In this document: in pieces, positions 27,308 through 37,272 of the stretch | Numbering within the stretch: position 1 is the first letter of the stretch | Layout: each line of letters starts with the position of its first letter | Assembly: GCA_963838775.1 (NCBI GenBank) | Contig: CAWISP010000024.1 | Location: 1-64,000, forward strand | Length of the DNA stretch: 64,000 bases | DNA from: Chersky-840 sp963838775 | GTDB taxonomy: Bacteria > Actinomycetota > Acidimicrobiia > Acidimicrobiales > UBA8190 | Direction: 5' to 3' | Position numbers and translations under genes: made by a program | Notes under the pieces: generated by a model | What the model was told of the DNA's origin: nothing | The model's database searches: none | Seen by the model: the letters and a program-made list of their open reading frames with translations, nothing else

Positions 27308-30300
27308 GTGAGCCTCCGCTCGCTCCCCCTTCTCCTGCGCCACGAGCCCGCCATGGTCGACGCCATGGCGGTGGGCTCCAGCGCGCTGGCGGTGCCCGAC
27401 GCGGCGGTGGCCTACGTGGTGGCCGGGATGGCCGAGCTCGGCGAACGCCGACCCCTGCTGGTGGTGACGCCGACGGTCCTCGACGCCGAGCGTCTCAGCC
27501 ACGACATCGGCACCTTCCTCGGCGACGACGTCGTCGAGCTGTTCCCGGCGTGGGACACCCTTCCCTTCGAGCGCGTCAGCCCCGAGCTGTCGACGATGGG
27601 TCACCGTCTCCGACTGCTGTGGCGGCTGCAGGACCGTTCGAGCGCACCGGACGTCATCGTCGCCCCGGTGCGGGCCCTGCTGCAGCGGTTGGGCCCTGTC
27701 GAAGAGGCCGCCGTCCCCGTGGTGGTGGCGCGCCGTGACCGAGTCGACCAACAGGAGCTGGTGAGCCGGCTCGTGGCGCTCGGGTACCGACGTGAGTACC
27801 AGGTCGAGCACCGCGGCGAGCTCGCCGTGCGGGGCGGGATCGTCGACGTGTACCCCTCCACCGCCGAGCTGCCCGTCCGGATCGACCTCTGGGGCGACGA
27901 GGTCGACCGGCTCACCGAGTTCGACCCCGGCGACCAGCGTTCGGTGTCGGATCTCGGTGCGGTCGAGCTCTTCGGGTGTCGTGAGGTGCTTCCGACCGAC
28001 GCCGTGCGGGCCCGGGCCGCGACCCTCGTCGGCACCGAGCCGTGGGGACGCTCGCAGTGGGAGCGCCTCGCCGAGGGCCAGGTCTTCGACGGGATGGAGT
28101 CGTGGCTGCCGTGGCTCGTCGACGAGGAACGGGTCCTGCCCGACCTGATGGGCCCGGGGGGGCGCGTCGTGCTCGTCGATCCCCGCCGCATCCGTGACCG
28201 CGCCGTCGAGCTCAACGACGAGGAAGCGGCCCTGGCGGGCGCTCTCGCCGTCACGTGGGGCGTCGTGGAGGGCACCGATGCCGGAGGGGGTGGGGACCCT
28301 GATCCTTCGGCGCGGTTCCCCCGCTTGAACGTCGCCTTCGAGCGCCTCCTCGGACGGTCCGAGGCCCCGGTGCTGTCGATGGTGCCGGTCGCCGACTCGC
28401 CCTCGACGCCCGGCGTGGTGGCACGCGGTTTCGAGGCCGTCCACGGAGACCGGACGCTGTTGGCGGCGCGCCTGTCGGAGCTCGTGGCGGGCGGGTACAC
28501 GGTGACGGTGTGCGCCGAGGGGACGGCCTCGGCGGCGCGGTTGGCCACCGTCCTGGCCGAGGAGGGCATGGCCGTGCCCGTCGTGCCCGTCGTGCCCGTC
28601 GGCGACGGGGACGGGTCGCCGGGAGCGGCGGTTGCGGGCCCCGACCTGTCGCGTCCGGGGCTGCGCATCGTGGTGGCGCCGCTCGAGCGCGGCGTCGTGG
28701 TGCCGGGCGCCAAGGTGGCCATCCTGGCCGAGGCGGACTTCACCGGGCGCCGCCGTGCCCATCGTCCCGCCCGGGCGCGGGCCCGGCCCACCGACGGGTT
28801 CTTCGACGATCTCGCCCCCGGCGACTACGTGGTGCATCGCCAGCACGGGGTGGCCCGGTACGCCGGGATGGTGACGCGCACCGTCAACGGCGCGTCTCGC
28901 GACTACCTGCTGCTCGAGTACCGCGGCGACGACAAGCTCTACCTGCCCTCGGATCAGATCGACGCGCTGACCCCCTACAGCGGCGGCGAATCACCGACGC
29001 TCAACCGCCTCGGCGGCGGCGAGTGGCAGCGCACGCGGGCCAAGGCGCGCGCCGCGGTGCACGAGATCGCCCAGGAGCTCGTCGAGCTGTACCGCTTGCG
29101 CCTGCACCTGAAGGGCCACGCCTTCGCCCCCGACACGCCGTGGCAGCGCGAGCTCGAGGACTCCTTCGCCTTCACCGAGACCGTCGATCAGGTGCGCGCC
29201 ATCGAAGAGGTCAAAGCCGACATGGAGTCCGACGTGCCCATGGACCGGCTGGTGTGTGGTGACGTCGGGTTCGGCAAGACCGAAGTGGCCGTGCGCGCCG
29301 TGTTCAAGGCGGTCCAGGACGGCAAGCAGGCGGCCGTGCTCGTGCCCACCACGCTGCTCGCCCAGCAGCACGCCCAGACGTTCTCCGAGCGCTACGCCGG
29401 CTACCCCGTCAGGGTGGAGATGTTGTCGCGCTTTCTCACCCCGGCCCAGGCGCGCGACGTCGTGGCCGGCCTCGCCTCGGGGGCCGTCGACGTGGTCGTC
29501 GGCACACACCGGATGTTGGCGGGTGACGTCAAGTTCAAGAACCTCGGCCTGCTGGTGGTGGACGAGGAGCAACGCTTCGGTGTCAGCCACAAGGAGACCA
29601 TGAAAAAGATGGCGGCGGGGCTCGACGTGCTGACGCTGACGGCGAACCCCATCCCCCGTACCCTCGAAATGGCACTCACCGGCATCCGCGACCTCTCGCT
29701 CATCAACACACCTCCGGCGGCGCGCCAGCCCATCCTCACCTACGTGGGTGAGTTCGAGGAGGCCGCCGTCGTCGAGGCGTTGCGTCGCGAGCTCCTGCGC
29801 GAGGGCCAGGCCTTCTTCGTGCACAACTGGGTACAGAACATCGAGGCCGTCGCGGCCCGCCTGCGCGACCTCGTCCCCGAGGCGCGCATCGCCGTGGCCC
29901 ACGGCCAGATGGACGAGGGAACCCTCGAACAGGTGGTGCTCGATTTCTGGGAGAAGCGCTTCGACGTCCTGGTGTGCACCACCATCATCGAGTCGGGCAT
30001 CGACATGCCCACCGTGAACACGCTCGTGGTCGACCGTGCCGACCGCCTGGGACTGGGACAGCTCCATCAGCTGCGCGGTCGGGTAGGGCGCTCGGGGCAG
30101 CGCGCCTACGCCTATTTGTTCCATCCGGTCGACAAGGTGCTGTCCGAGGCGGCCTACGAGCGGTTGCGGACCATCGGAGAGCAGACCGAGCTCGGCGCCG
30201 GGTTCAAGATCGCCATGCGCGACCTCGAGATCAGGGGGGCGGGCAACCTCCTCGGACAGGACCAGTCGGGCCACATCGCGGCGGTGGGCTACGACCTCTA

Positions 30301-30874
30301 CGTCCAGCTCGTGGCCGAGGCGGTGGCGGAGATGAAGGGCGAGCCGCTGCGGCCTCCGGTCGAGGTCAAGATCGACGTCCCTTCCGACGCCCATCTTCCT
30401 TCCGACTACGTGTCGCGCGAGGACCTGCGCCTCGAGGCGTACCGGCGACTGGCGGCGGTCACCGCCGAGGCCGAGGTCGACGACATCCGCTCCGAGTGGC
30501 TCGACCGTTTCGGCCCGTTGCCCGCGCCCGCCGAAGGGCTCCTGGCCGTGGCCCGCCTGCGCGTCGAGTGCCTGCGGACGGGCGTGCGGGAGGTGTCGGC
30601 CACGCGGGCGCGTCCCGGGGAGGGGACGGGCCGGCCGGGGCGGCGCGGCCTCGTCGCCCGGCTCGCCCCGCTCGAGCTCCCCGCGTCGGCGCGGGTGCGC
30701 CTGCGGCGGTTGCGCCCGGAGTCCCTGGTCAAAGAAGAGACGCGCCTCGTGGTGGTCCCGCTCGGGCCCGATGAGGACGCCGTCGAGGCGTTGACGGAGC
30801 TGCTCGGTGAGCTCGTTCCTGCCGCGGGCGTGCTGGGTGGGGCCGAATCGTCTGGCGCCGGGGCGCGCCGGTAG
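27308..30874 (+). CDS. mfd: Transcription-repair coupling factor Mfd
   Basis: A 1,188-residue ATP-dependent translocase that removes RNA polymerase stalled at lesions and recruits UvrA. Domain order is normal: a UvrB-like N-terminal module, the CarD-like RNAP-interaction domain near residue 500 (DLAPGDYVVHRQHGVARYAG), RecG-like motor motifs GDVGFGKTEVAVRA (Walker A, ~652) and LVVDEEQRFGVSHKE (Walker B, ~750), and RGRVGRSGQRAYAYL. The C-terminal TRCF domain ends near residue 1150. Start GTG 27308. The gene order pth-mfd is a conserved actinobacterial arrangement. Confidence 0.96.
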   Translation: MSLRSLPLLLRHEPAMVDAMAVGSSALAVPDAAVAYVVAGMAELGERRPLLVVTPTVLDAERLSHDIGTFLGDDVVELFPAWDTLPFERVSPELSTMGHRLRLLWRLQDRSSAPDVIVAPVRALLQRLGPVEEAAVPVVVARRDRVDQQELVSRLVALGYRREYQVEHRGELAVRGGIVDVYPSTAELPVRIDLWGDEVDRLTEFDPGDQRSVSDLGAVELFGCREVLPTDAVRARAATLVGTEPWGRSQWERLAEGQVFDGMESWLPWLVDEERVLPDLMGPGGRVVLVDPRRIRDRAVELNDEEAALAGALAVTWGVVEGTDAGGGGDPDPSARFPRLNVAFERLLGRSEAPVLSMVPVADSPSTPGVVARGFEAVHGDRTLLAARLSELVAGGYTVTVCAEGTASAARLATVLAEEGMAVPVVPVVPVGDGDGSPGAAVAGPDLSRPGLRIVVAPLERGVVVPGAKVAILAEADFTGRRRAHRPARARARPTDGFFDDLAPGDYVVHRQHGVARYAGMVTRTVNGASRDYLLLEYRGDDKLYLPSDQIDALTPYSGGESPTLNRLGGGEWQRTRAKARAAVHEIAQELVELYRLRLHLKGHAFAPDTPWQRELEDSFAFTETVDQVRAIEEVKADMESDVPMDRLVCGDVGFGKTEVAVRAVFKAVQDGKQAAVLVPTTLLAQQHAQTFSERYAGYPVRVEMLSRFLTPAQARDVVAGLASGAVDVVVGTHRMLAGDVKFKNLGLLVVDEEQRFGVSHKETMKKMAAGLDVLTLTANPIPRTLEMALTGIRDLSLINTPPAARQPILTYVGEFEEAAVVEALRRELLREGQAFFVHNWVQNIEAVAARLRDLVPEARIAVAHGQMDEGTLEQVVLDFWEKRFDVLVCTTIIESGIDMPTVNTLVVDRADRLGLGQLHQLRGRVGRSGQRAYAYLFHPVDKVLSEAAYERLRTIGEQTELGAGFKIAMRDLEIRGAGNLLGQDQSGHIAAVGYDLYVQLVAEAVAEMKGEPLRPPVEVKIDVPSDAHLPSDYVSREDLRLEAYRRLAAVTAEAEVDDIRSEWLDRFGPLPAPAEGLLAVARLRVECLRTGVREVSATRARPGEGTGRPGRRGLVARLAPLELPASARVRLRRLRPESLVKEETRLVVVPLGPDEDAVEALTELLGELVPAAGVLGGAESSGAGARR

Positions 30875-30886
30875 AGTGCCCGTTCC

Positions 30887-32023
30887 GTGAAGCGCCTCCT
30901 CGTCCTGGTCGCCTTGGGGGCGCTGTGCGCAGGTGCGGCCGGATGTGACGCGTCTCCCACCGCCGCCACCGTGAACGGCATTGTCATCAGCCAGTCGGAT
31001 CTCCAGAACCAGCTCAGCGTGATCGCCGGCAGCCCGGTGGCACAGTGTGCGCTGTCCATCGAGGAGGCCCAGAGCGGCGGCACGCTGCCGGCGGTGACCG
31101 GCACCGGCCAGGCCACCGTGACCACCCAGTTCGCCGCCTTCCAGCTCAACGGGCTCGTGGCCCAGGCGCTCGAGCAGGACGCGCTGGCGAAACGCCACGG
31201 GCATGTGAGCGCGAGCGACATCGCCGCGGCCCGCCAGGACTACGAGTCCCAGATCGAGGCGGCGTCGACGCAGGTCACCTCGCCCTGCAACCTCACCGGC
31301 ACGAGCCTGGTGGATCGTCTGCCCGCGGCCTTCGTGGACCAGCAGGCCCAGAGCCTCGCCACCCAGGAGAAGCTCGAGGAGGTCGTGGGCCACGTCGATG
31401 TCAGTCCCAACGCCGTGCGCGCCTTCTACGACTCCCACCACAGCCAGGTCACTCAGCTCTGCCTGAACCTCCTCATCGCCACCGACCAGGCGTCGGCCCA
31501 GGCCATCCACGACAAGATCGCGGCGGGGACGAGCTTCGCCACCGCCGACGCCGGCTCTGGAGTCGACCCCAACAGCCCAACCGGAGGTGAAGGCCCCTGC
31601 GTGTTCCCCTCCGACCTCGTGTCGCAGCTGGGACAGGCGACCGCCACGGCGGTGGAAGCGTTGGCCGACGGCCAGCTGGCCCCGCCCCAGGAGATCCAGG
31701 TGCCGAACCAGACCACGGGCCAGACCCAGGCCGTCTGGCTCGTCATCGCGGTGCGGTCCCGGAACCTCGTGTCGTTCGCCGAGGCCGAGGCCGGGCTACG
31801 CCAGGAGATGATCGGCGCCGGTGGCCCCAGTCTCAGCGCCGCACTGGGCCGTGCCGTGAAGGAAGCCCGGGTGGAGCTCGACCCCCGTTACGGAGCCTGG
31901 AACGCTGGCCATGGTGTGGTGCCCCCGACCCCGCCCCCGTCCTCGATGTTGCTCAACGCCGCCGTCGACGGCTCCTCGTCGGGCTCGTCCATCCTCGGTT
32001 CGGTCGGCCAGCCCGCCGGTTGA
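30887..32023 (+). CDS. Lipoprotein foldase, SurA/PrsA-like N-terminal domain
   Basis: A 378-residue exported protein. The N-terminus VKRLLVLVALGALCAGAAGC is a lipoprotein-type signal with the modified Cys near residue 20. A SurA N-domain follows (TVNGIVISQSDLQNQL), then a parvulin-like central part with degenerate core motifs (VSPNAVRAFYDSHHSQV). The Ser/Gly-rich C-terminus may be disordered. A role as an extracytoplasmic folding helper is inferred from architecture. It starts 12 bases after mfd and precedes mazG, so it is within the housekeeping operon. Confidence 0.8.
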   Translation: MKRLLVLVALGALCAGAAGCDASPTAATVNGIVISQSDLQNQLSVIAGSPVAQCALSIEEAQSGGTLPAVTGTGQATVTTQFAAFQLNGLVAQALEQDALAKRHGHVSASDIAAARQDYESQIEAASTQVTSPCNLTGTSLVDRLPAAFVDQQAQSLATQEKLEEVVGHVDVSPNAVRAFYDSHHSQVTQLCLNLLIATDQASAQAIHDKIAAGTSFATADAGSGVDPNSPTGGEGPCVFPSDLVSQLGQATATAVEALADGQLAPPQEIQVPNQTTGQTQAVWLVIAVRSRNLVSFAEAEAGLRQEMIGAGGPSLSAALGRAVKEARVELDPRYGAWNAGHGVVPPTPPPSSMLLNAAVDGSSSGSSILGSVGQPAG

Positions 32024-32032
32024 CGGCGACCC

Positions 32033-33562
32033 ATGCCCGTGGCACCGCGCCCACCCGCGGCCGGGGGTCCCGGTCCTGAGCATGGGGGAGAGCGCCGGGG
32101 GAGCGTGACCGTCGTCGGGCTCGGCCCTGCCGGCGTCGAGCTCGTGTCGACCGCCACCCTCGACGCCATACGGGGGGCGGCACGTTGCCTGGTGCGAACG
32201 GCGCGCCACCCGTCTGCGGTCGTGGTCGACGACGTCGCCACCGGGCCCGTCGAGGCCCTCGACCGTCTCTACGACGAGGCGGTCACCTTCGACGACGTCT
32301 ACGCGGCGATCGTCGAGGAGGTCGTGGCCGCTACCGCGCTGGCCGGGCGCGGCTATGTCGTCTACGCCGTGCCCGGCTCGCCCCTCGTGGCCGAACGCAC
32401 GGTGGTGCTGTTGCGTGCCGATCCCCGCGTGTCGGTCGACGTCGTCCCCGCGCTCTCGTTCTTGGATCTGGCCTGGCAGCGTCTCGGGGTCGACCCCGTC
32501 GACGCCGGCGTCCGGATCGTCGACGGCACGGACTTCGTCGCCGCGGCAGCTGGCGAGCGCGGCCCCCTTCTCGTGGCGCAGTGCCACAGCCAGGCGGTGC
32601 TCGGTGCCATCAAGCTCGCCGCCGATGACGCGTCGGGCGCGGACCCCGGGCGCCGCGCCGTCCTGCTGCATCATCTGGGTCTTCCCGACGAGCGGGTGGT
32701 CGACGTGCCGTGGGCCGACATCGACCGCACCCTCGACGCGGATCACCTCACCGCTCTGTGGGTGCCCCGTCTCGCCGCGCCGGTGGCGGCCGAGCTCGTC
32801 GGCCTCGAGGAGCTGGTGCGCACGCTGCGGGCGAAATGCCCGTGGGACCAGCGCCAGACCCACGGGTCGTTGGCGCGTCACCTGCTCGAGGAGGCCTACG
32901 AGGCGCTCGACGCCATCGAGGTCGTGGCCACCGCCGGGCCTGACGTTGGCCCCAGGGACGTCGACCATCTCGAGGAGGAGCTCGGGGACCTGCTGTTCCA
33001 GGTGTACTTCCATGCCTTGCTGGCAACCGAAGAGGGCCACTTCACGCTGGCCGACGTGGCCCGGACCCTGCACGACAAGCTCGTCAGCCGGCACCCCCAT
33101 GTCTTCGGTGACGCCGAGGCGCACACCCCGGAGGACGTCGCCGCCCGGTGGGAGGTGCTGAAGAAGGCCGAGAAAGGCCGGGCCAGTGTCACCGGCGGCA
33201 TCCCCCGGTCCCTCCCCGCCCTGGCGTTGGTGGCCAAGCTCCAGCGCAAGGCGGAGTCGCTCGGCATGGCTACGGGGTCCCTCGACGACCGGCGGCGCCA
33301 GATCGCGGCCGGACTCGAGGCTTTCGGACCCCCGGGACCGGGGGACAGAGGCGGGGCCGGGGTTTCCTCCGAGGCGTCGGGGGAGACCCTCGAGGCCTCG
33401 GCGCAGACCGTCGAGGCGCTCGGGGAGATGCTGTTCGCCGTGGCCGACGCCGCCCGGCGGTTGGGGGTCGATCCCGAGACGGCGCTGCGCGGTTATGCCG
33501 GCGGGTTCCGCCGCCGCATCGAGACGGCCGAGACCTCGCCCCACCGGTCGCCGCCGGACTGA
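32033..33562 (+). CDS. mazG: MazG pyrophosphohydrolase fused to a tetrapyrrole-methylase domain
   Basis: A 509-residue two-domain protein like Bacillus YabN. Residues ~25-225 form a tetrapyrrole methylase fold (VTVVGLGPAGVELVSTATLD, YVVYAVPGSPLVAERTV). Residues ~260-400 form MazG, with LRAKCPWDQRQTHGSLARHL, the metal-binding EEAYE and EEELGDLLFQVYFHALLA. MazG hydrolyses NTPs to NMP and PPi and may clean damaged nucleotides or lower (p)ppGpp. The ATG start gives a Pro/Gly-rich leader; GTG 32105 is an alternative. It precedes eno as in Actinobacteria generally. Confidence 0.93.
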   Translation: MPVAPRPPAAGGPGPEHGGERRGSVTVVGLGPAGVELVSTATLDAIRGAARCLVRTARHPSAVVVDDVATGPVEALDRLYDEAVTFDDVYAAIVEEVVAATALAGRGYVVYAVPGSPLVAERTVVLLRADPRVSVDVVPALSFLDLAWQRLGVDPVDAGVRIVDGTDFVAAAAGERGPLLVAQCHSQAVLGAIKLAADDASGADPGRRAVLLHHLGLPDERVVDVPWADIDRTLDADHLTALWVPRLAAPVAAELVGLEELVRTLRAKCPWDQRQTHGSLARHLLEEAYEALDAIEVVATAGPDVGPRDVDHLEEELGDLLFQVYFHALLATEEGHFTLADVARTLHDKLVSRHPHVFGDAEAHTPEDVAARWEVLKKAEKGRASVTGGIPRSLPALALVAKLQRKAESLGMATGSLDDRRRQIAAGLEAFGPPGPGDRGGAGVSSEASGETLEASAQTVEALGEMLFAVADAARRLGVDPETALRGYAGGFRRRIETAETSPHRSPPD

Positions 33563-33722
33563 GGTCCTGTCCGGTGGCGTCCCAGCTCACGGGGGTGCGG
33601 GGCGAAAAACCGTTCTGGAAACAGGTCTCGTCGTACCGGTGCCCGAGCTGGGGCGGCTCCGCCTCCGCCGGACCCTCAGCGAGTAACTTCTACAACACTT
33701 ACAACAGGGACAACAGCGAGCA

Positions 33723-35024
33723 ATGACTGCCATCGAAAAGATCGCGGCGCGGGAGGTCCTCGACTCCCGCGGCAACCCCACCGTCGAAGTCGAGGTCGTC
33801 CTGGACACGGGCGCCGGAGGCCGCGCCATGGTCCCTTCGGGCGCGTCGACGGGCGTACACGAGGCGACGGAATGGCGCGACGGGGGGGAGCGGTACGGGG
33901 GCAAGGGCGTCCTCGGTGCCGTCGAGCACGTCAACGGGGAGATCGCCGAGGTCCTCTCGGCCTTCGATCCCTACGACCAGCGCGGGATCGACATGGCCCT
34001 CGTCGACCTCGACGGCACGCCGTCGAAGGGCCGGCTGGGTGCCAACGCCATCCTGGGGGTGTCGTTGGCCGTAGCCCGGGCCGCGGCCGTCGATGCCGAA
34101 CTGCCCCTGTTCCGTTATGTCGGGGGCGCCAACGCGCACGTGTTGCCGGTGCCGATGATGAACGTCGTCAACGGCGGAGCCCACGCCGACAATTCCATCG
34201 ACTTCCAGGAATTCATGATCATGCCCGTCGGGGCCGCCTCGTACTCCGAAGGACTGCGGTGGGGGGTCGAGACGTACCACGCGCTGGCCAAGGTGTTGAA
34301 GGCGCGCCGGTTGTCCACGACCGTGGGCGACGAAGGGGGCTTCGCACCCGATCTTCCCTCCAACGCCGAAGCCGTGGCCATCCTGATGGAGGCGATCGAG
34401 GAGGCGGGCCGTGTGCCGGGCGACGAGGTCGCCATCGCGCTCGACCCCGCCACCAGTGAGATCTTCAAGGACGGCGCCTACGAGCTGTCCGGGGAAGGTC
34501 GCCGGCTGACGCCCGACGAGATGGTCGCGTACTGGGTCGAGCTGTGTAACCGCTACCCCATCGTGTCCATCGAGGACGGCATGGCCGAGGACGACTGGGA
34601 CGGTTGGGTCGCGCTCACGAGCGCGCTGGGGGAGCGGGTGCAGCTGGTGGGCGACGACATTTTCGTCACCAACCAGGAGCGCCTCCAGCTCGGCATCGAC
34701 CGCGGCGTCGCCAATGCCATCCTCATCAAGGTCAACCAGATCGGCACGTTGAGCGAGACGCTCGACACCATGGCGATGGCGACCCGCTCGTCCTACACGT
34801 GCGTGATGTCCCATCGCTCGGGCGAGACCGAGGACACCACCATCGCGGATCTGGCCGTGGCCACCAACTGCGGACAGATCAAGACCGGTGCCCCGGCCCG
34901 CTCGGACCGGGTGGCCAAGTACAACCAGTTGTTGCGGATCGAGGAGGAGCTCGGCGAGTCGGCCGCCTATCTCGGACGCGGCGCACTGTCGGGCACGGCG
35001 CGCCGGGGCGGTTCCACCTGGTGA
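33723..35024 (+). CDS. eno: Enolase
   Basis: Interconverts 2-phosphoglycerate and phosphoenolpyruvate. The 433-residue protein starts MTAIEKIAAREVLDSRGNPT and shows the substrate loop SGASTGVHEA, the GGAHADNSIDFQEFMI segment, metal ligands in SIEDGMAEDDWDGW and VGDDIFVTN, the catalytic Lys in ILIKVNQIGT, and the signature MSHRSGETEDTTIADLA. Its stop overlaps the ATG of the next gene (TGATG), so the ftsB-like gene is translationally coupled. Confidence 0.98.
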   Translation: MTAIEKIAAREVLDSRGNPTVEVEVVLDTGAGGRAMVPSGASTGVHEATEWRDGGERYGGKGVLGAVEHVNGEIAEVLSAFDPYDQRGIDMALVDLDGTPSKGRLGANAILGVSLAVARAAAVDAELPLFRYVGGANAHVLPVPMMNVVNGGAHADNSIDFQEFMIMPVGAASYSEGLRWGVETYHALAKVLKARRLSTTVGDEGGFAPDLPSNAEAVAILMEAIEEAGRVPGDEVAIALDPATSEIFKDGAYELSGEGRRLTPDEMVAYWVELCNRYPIVSIEDGMAEDDWDGWVALTSALGERVQLVGDDIFVTNQERLQLGIDRGVANAILIKVNQIGTLSETLDTMAMATRSSYTCVMSHRSGETEDTTIADLAVATNCGQIKTGAPARSDRVAKYNQLLRIEEELGESAAYLGRGALSGTARRGGSTW

Positions 35025-35782
35025 TGCTCAGCCGCACAAGACGACAGCCGCGCCACGCCGCCAAGCGGCCGCCGCGGCGGCGCCCGCAGGTGCAGATGCA
35101 TCTGCGTGTGCCCCGTCCCCACCTGCACGTGCCCCGACCGCATGTCCACGTCCCCCGGCCGCATGTGCCGCGGCCCCGTCTCCGCATGCCGTCGTCACCG
35201 CTGCCGGGACTGGTGGCGTTCGTGAGGCGCTGGAGGGGCGGTCGCGAGACGTTGTCGCTCGAGCGGCGACGGGCTCGCACCCTGTTGGTCGGAGCCATCG
35301 TATTCGCGTGTGTCGTGCTGCTCACGAGCTTCCCGATCGACGGTCTGCTGTCGCAGCGCTCGGCGCTGACGGGCACGGCGCACGAGCTCACCACGGTCAG
35401 GGCGGAGAACGAGGCCCTCGCCCGCCAGGTCTCGGATCTGTCGAACCCCTCCACGGTGAACGAGCTCGCCCGCAACGACTACGGCTTCGTTGCCCCGGGC
35501 CAGCGCGTCTACGACATCCTCCCGTCCTCGAGCCCGTCGGGCTCGGCGTTGACGGGTTCGGGCCAGGTCCCTCTCGACGGGCCGCCGGTGGTGCCGGGTT
35601 CGGCCCGGTCCCAAGCACTGATCGGGGTCGTCGCTCCTGTCGGGTCGACCAGCCCGGTGAGCGGCTCGAAGAGCTCCCATGGCAAGGACACAGCGGGCGC
35701 GGCGGGCGCGACCGCCCCTGAGCTGCCGGAGCCCCACAGCTACTGGGGACGGGTGGTCCAGACCCTGGAGTTCTGGAACTGA
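35024..35782 (+). CDS. FtsB/DivIC-type septum formation protein with His-Pro-Arg repeat leader
   Basis: A 252-residue single-pass membrane protein coupled to eno, the position held by ftsB in Actinobacteria. A transmembrane helix (TLLVGAIVFACVVLLTSF) lies at ~83-104, followed by a coiled coil (TAHELTTVRAENEALARQVS) and the conserved ELARNDYGFVAPGQRVYDI. FtsB bridges FtsL and FtsQ in the divisome. Unusual is the cytoplasmic leader at ~20-60, made of imperfect VPRPH/HVPRP repeats and rich in His, Pro and Arg. The C-terminal ~80 residues are low-complexity. Confidence 0.85.
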   Translation: MLSRTRRQPRHAAKRPPRRRPQVQMHLRVPRPHLHVPRPHVHVPRPHVPRPRLRMPSSPLPGLVAFVRRWRGGRETLSLERRRARTLLVGAIVFACVVLLTSFPIDGLLSQRSALTGTAHELTTVRAENEALARQVSDLSNPSTVNELARNDYGFVAPGQRVYDILPSSSPSGSALTGSGQVPLDGPPVVPGSARSQALIGVVAPVGSTSPVSGSKSSHGKDTAGAAGATAPELPEPHSYWGRVVQTLEFWN

Positions 35783-35823
35783 CCACCCCTCCCCGCCCGC
35801 CCGGGGAGCCCGACCGGGAGGCG

Positions 35824-36276
35824 GTGGCGCGTCTGCTGGGACGCTCGCCGGCCGGGGTGTTCACCGTGGTGGTGCGCCGCGGTGACGGGACACCGGTGGT
35901 GATCGAGAACGCCCCGTTCCTCGACGACGGAACGCCGATGCCCACACGTTTCTGGCTGGTCGACGCCGAGGTGCGCGACCTGGTGAGCAGGCTCGAGGCC
36001 TCGGGCGGCGTCCGGCGCGCCGAGGCCGCACTCGACGCCGAGGCGATCGCCGACGCGCACGCCCGCCACGCCGCGGACCGTGACCGGGCCATACCAGCCG
36101 GGCACGTCGGGCCCCGTCCGTCGGGGGGCGTCGGAGGAACGCGCCGGGGGGTCAAGTGCCTCCATGCCCATCTGGCGTGGTATCTGGCCGGCGGCGACGA
36201 CCCTGTCGGCCGCTGGACGGTGGGTGAGCTCGAGCTCGACGTGTCGGAGTTCGTCGTCGAGCCGGGCCCGGGGTGA
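35824..36276 (+). CDS. DUF501 domain protein
   Basis: About 150 residues from GTG 35824; an upstream CTG at 35779 is possible. The sequence fits the actinobacterial DUF501 family found between ftsB and ppx (ARLLGRSPAGVFTVVVRRGD, VIENAPFLDDGTPMPTRFWL, VKCLHAHLAWYLAGGDDPVG). Function is unknown. The conserved Cys and His in KCLHAHLA are notable. It is predicted to be soluble, and it sits 12 bases before the Ppx gene. Confidence 0.85.
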   Translation: MARLLGRSPAGVFTVVVRRGDGTPVVIENAPFLDDGTPMPTRFWLVDAEVRDLVSRLEASGGVRRAEAALDAEAIADAHARHAADRDRAIPAGHVGPRPSGGVGGTRRGVKCLHAHLAWYLAGGDDPVGRWTVGELELDVSEFVVEPGPG

Positions 36277-36288
36277 TAGAGCGAGGCC

Positions 36289-37238
36289 ATGACCGGTGAG
36301 AGCCCGGGCCCGGTGGCGGCCATCGATTGCGGGACCAACTCGACGCGTCTGCTCGTCGCCGACCGCGATGGCACCGTCCTCGAACGGCGCATGCGCATCA
36401 CGCGGCTCGGCGAGGACGTGGACGCCACCCGAATGCTCTCGCGCGACGCCGTGGCGCGCACGATCGCCGTCCTGGGGGAGTACCGCGGCCTCATGGACCG
36501 CCACGGTGTCGTTCGGGCCCGTCTGGTCGCCACCTCGGCGGCCCGTGACGCCACCAATGCCGGCGGGTTCCTCGACGCGGCGCGAGAGGTCACCGGCTTC
36601 GTCCCCGAGATCCTGAGCGGGCACGAAGAAGGAGCCCTCTCCTTCGCCGGCGCCACCGCGCATCTCGGCGACGTTGTCATCGGTCCCGGTCCCGTCCTCG
36701 TGGTCGACATCGGTGGAGGGTCGACCGAACTGGTGGCGGGTTCTCCGCCGGCGTCATCGTCGACGACAGTCGAGATCTCCGCGGTCTCGCTCGACCTGGG
36801 CTGCGTCCGGGTCACCGAGCGGTTCCTGCCCGGGGACCCACCGAGCGCCGACGAACTGTCCGAGGCGCGTCGCACCGTGGAGGCCCAGCTGATCAGCGCA
36901 CGCGCCGACCTCCCCCCCTGGCTCCGGGTGGTCTGCTCATCGGGCTGGCCGGCACCGTGTCCACGCTGGCGGCGCTGGAGCGGCGCCTGACCGACTACGC
37001 GCGTGCCGCCGTCCACCACGTGGTCCTGGGCCGCGCCACCGTCCGGCACTGGCTGGAGACCCTCGCCGGGGAGGACAGTGGGGCCCGGCTGGCCCGACCG
37101 GGGATGGTCGAGGGGCGGGCGGACGTCATCGTGGGTGGGGTCCTCATCCTCGACGCCGTCATGGACGTCTTCGAACGCGCCCAATGCCTGGTGTCCGAGG
37201 ACGACATCCTCGACGGTCTGGCCGCCAGCCTGCGGTGA
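36289..37238 (+). CDS. ppx: Exopolyphosphatase / Ppx-GppA family phosphatase, one frameshift
   Basis: ASKHA-fold enzyme hydrolysing polyphosphate or pppGpp. The N-terminal part has PVAAIDCGTNSTRLLVADRD and the second phosphate loop VLVVDIGGGSTELVAG. The frame ends prematurely after DLPPWLRVV. Adding one C to the C7 run at 36912-36918 gives DLPPLAPGGLLIGLAGTVST and then LAALERRLTDY to the stop at 37238, restoring a normal ~317-residue single-module protein. The homopolymer position makes a sequencing deletion very likely. It closes the conserved eno-ftsB-DUF501-ppx block. Confidence 0.9.
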
Positions 37239-37272
37239 GGCCGAGCGGTGCTCGACGACGTGTAGCCGGCTC

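Noticed and set aside
25117..27366. 749-codon minus-strand frame across prs, rplY and pth
   Set aside because: The plus strand has three clearly recognised genes with intact active sites; the minus frame is their shadow.
28991..31510. 839-codon minus-strand frame under mfd
   Set aside because: Antisense to the helicase core of mfd, with His/Asp/Leu-rich composition typical of shadow frames.
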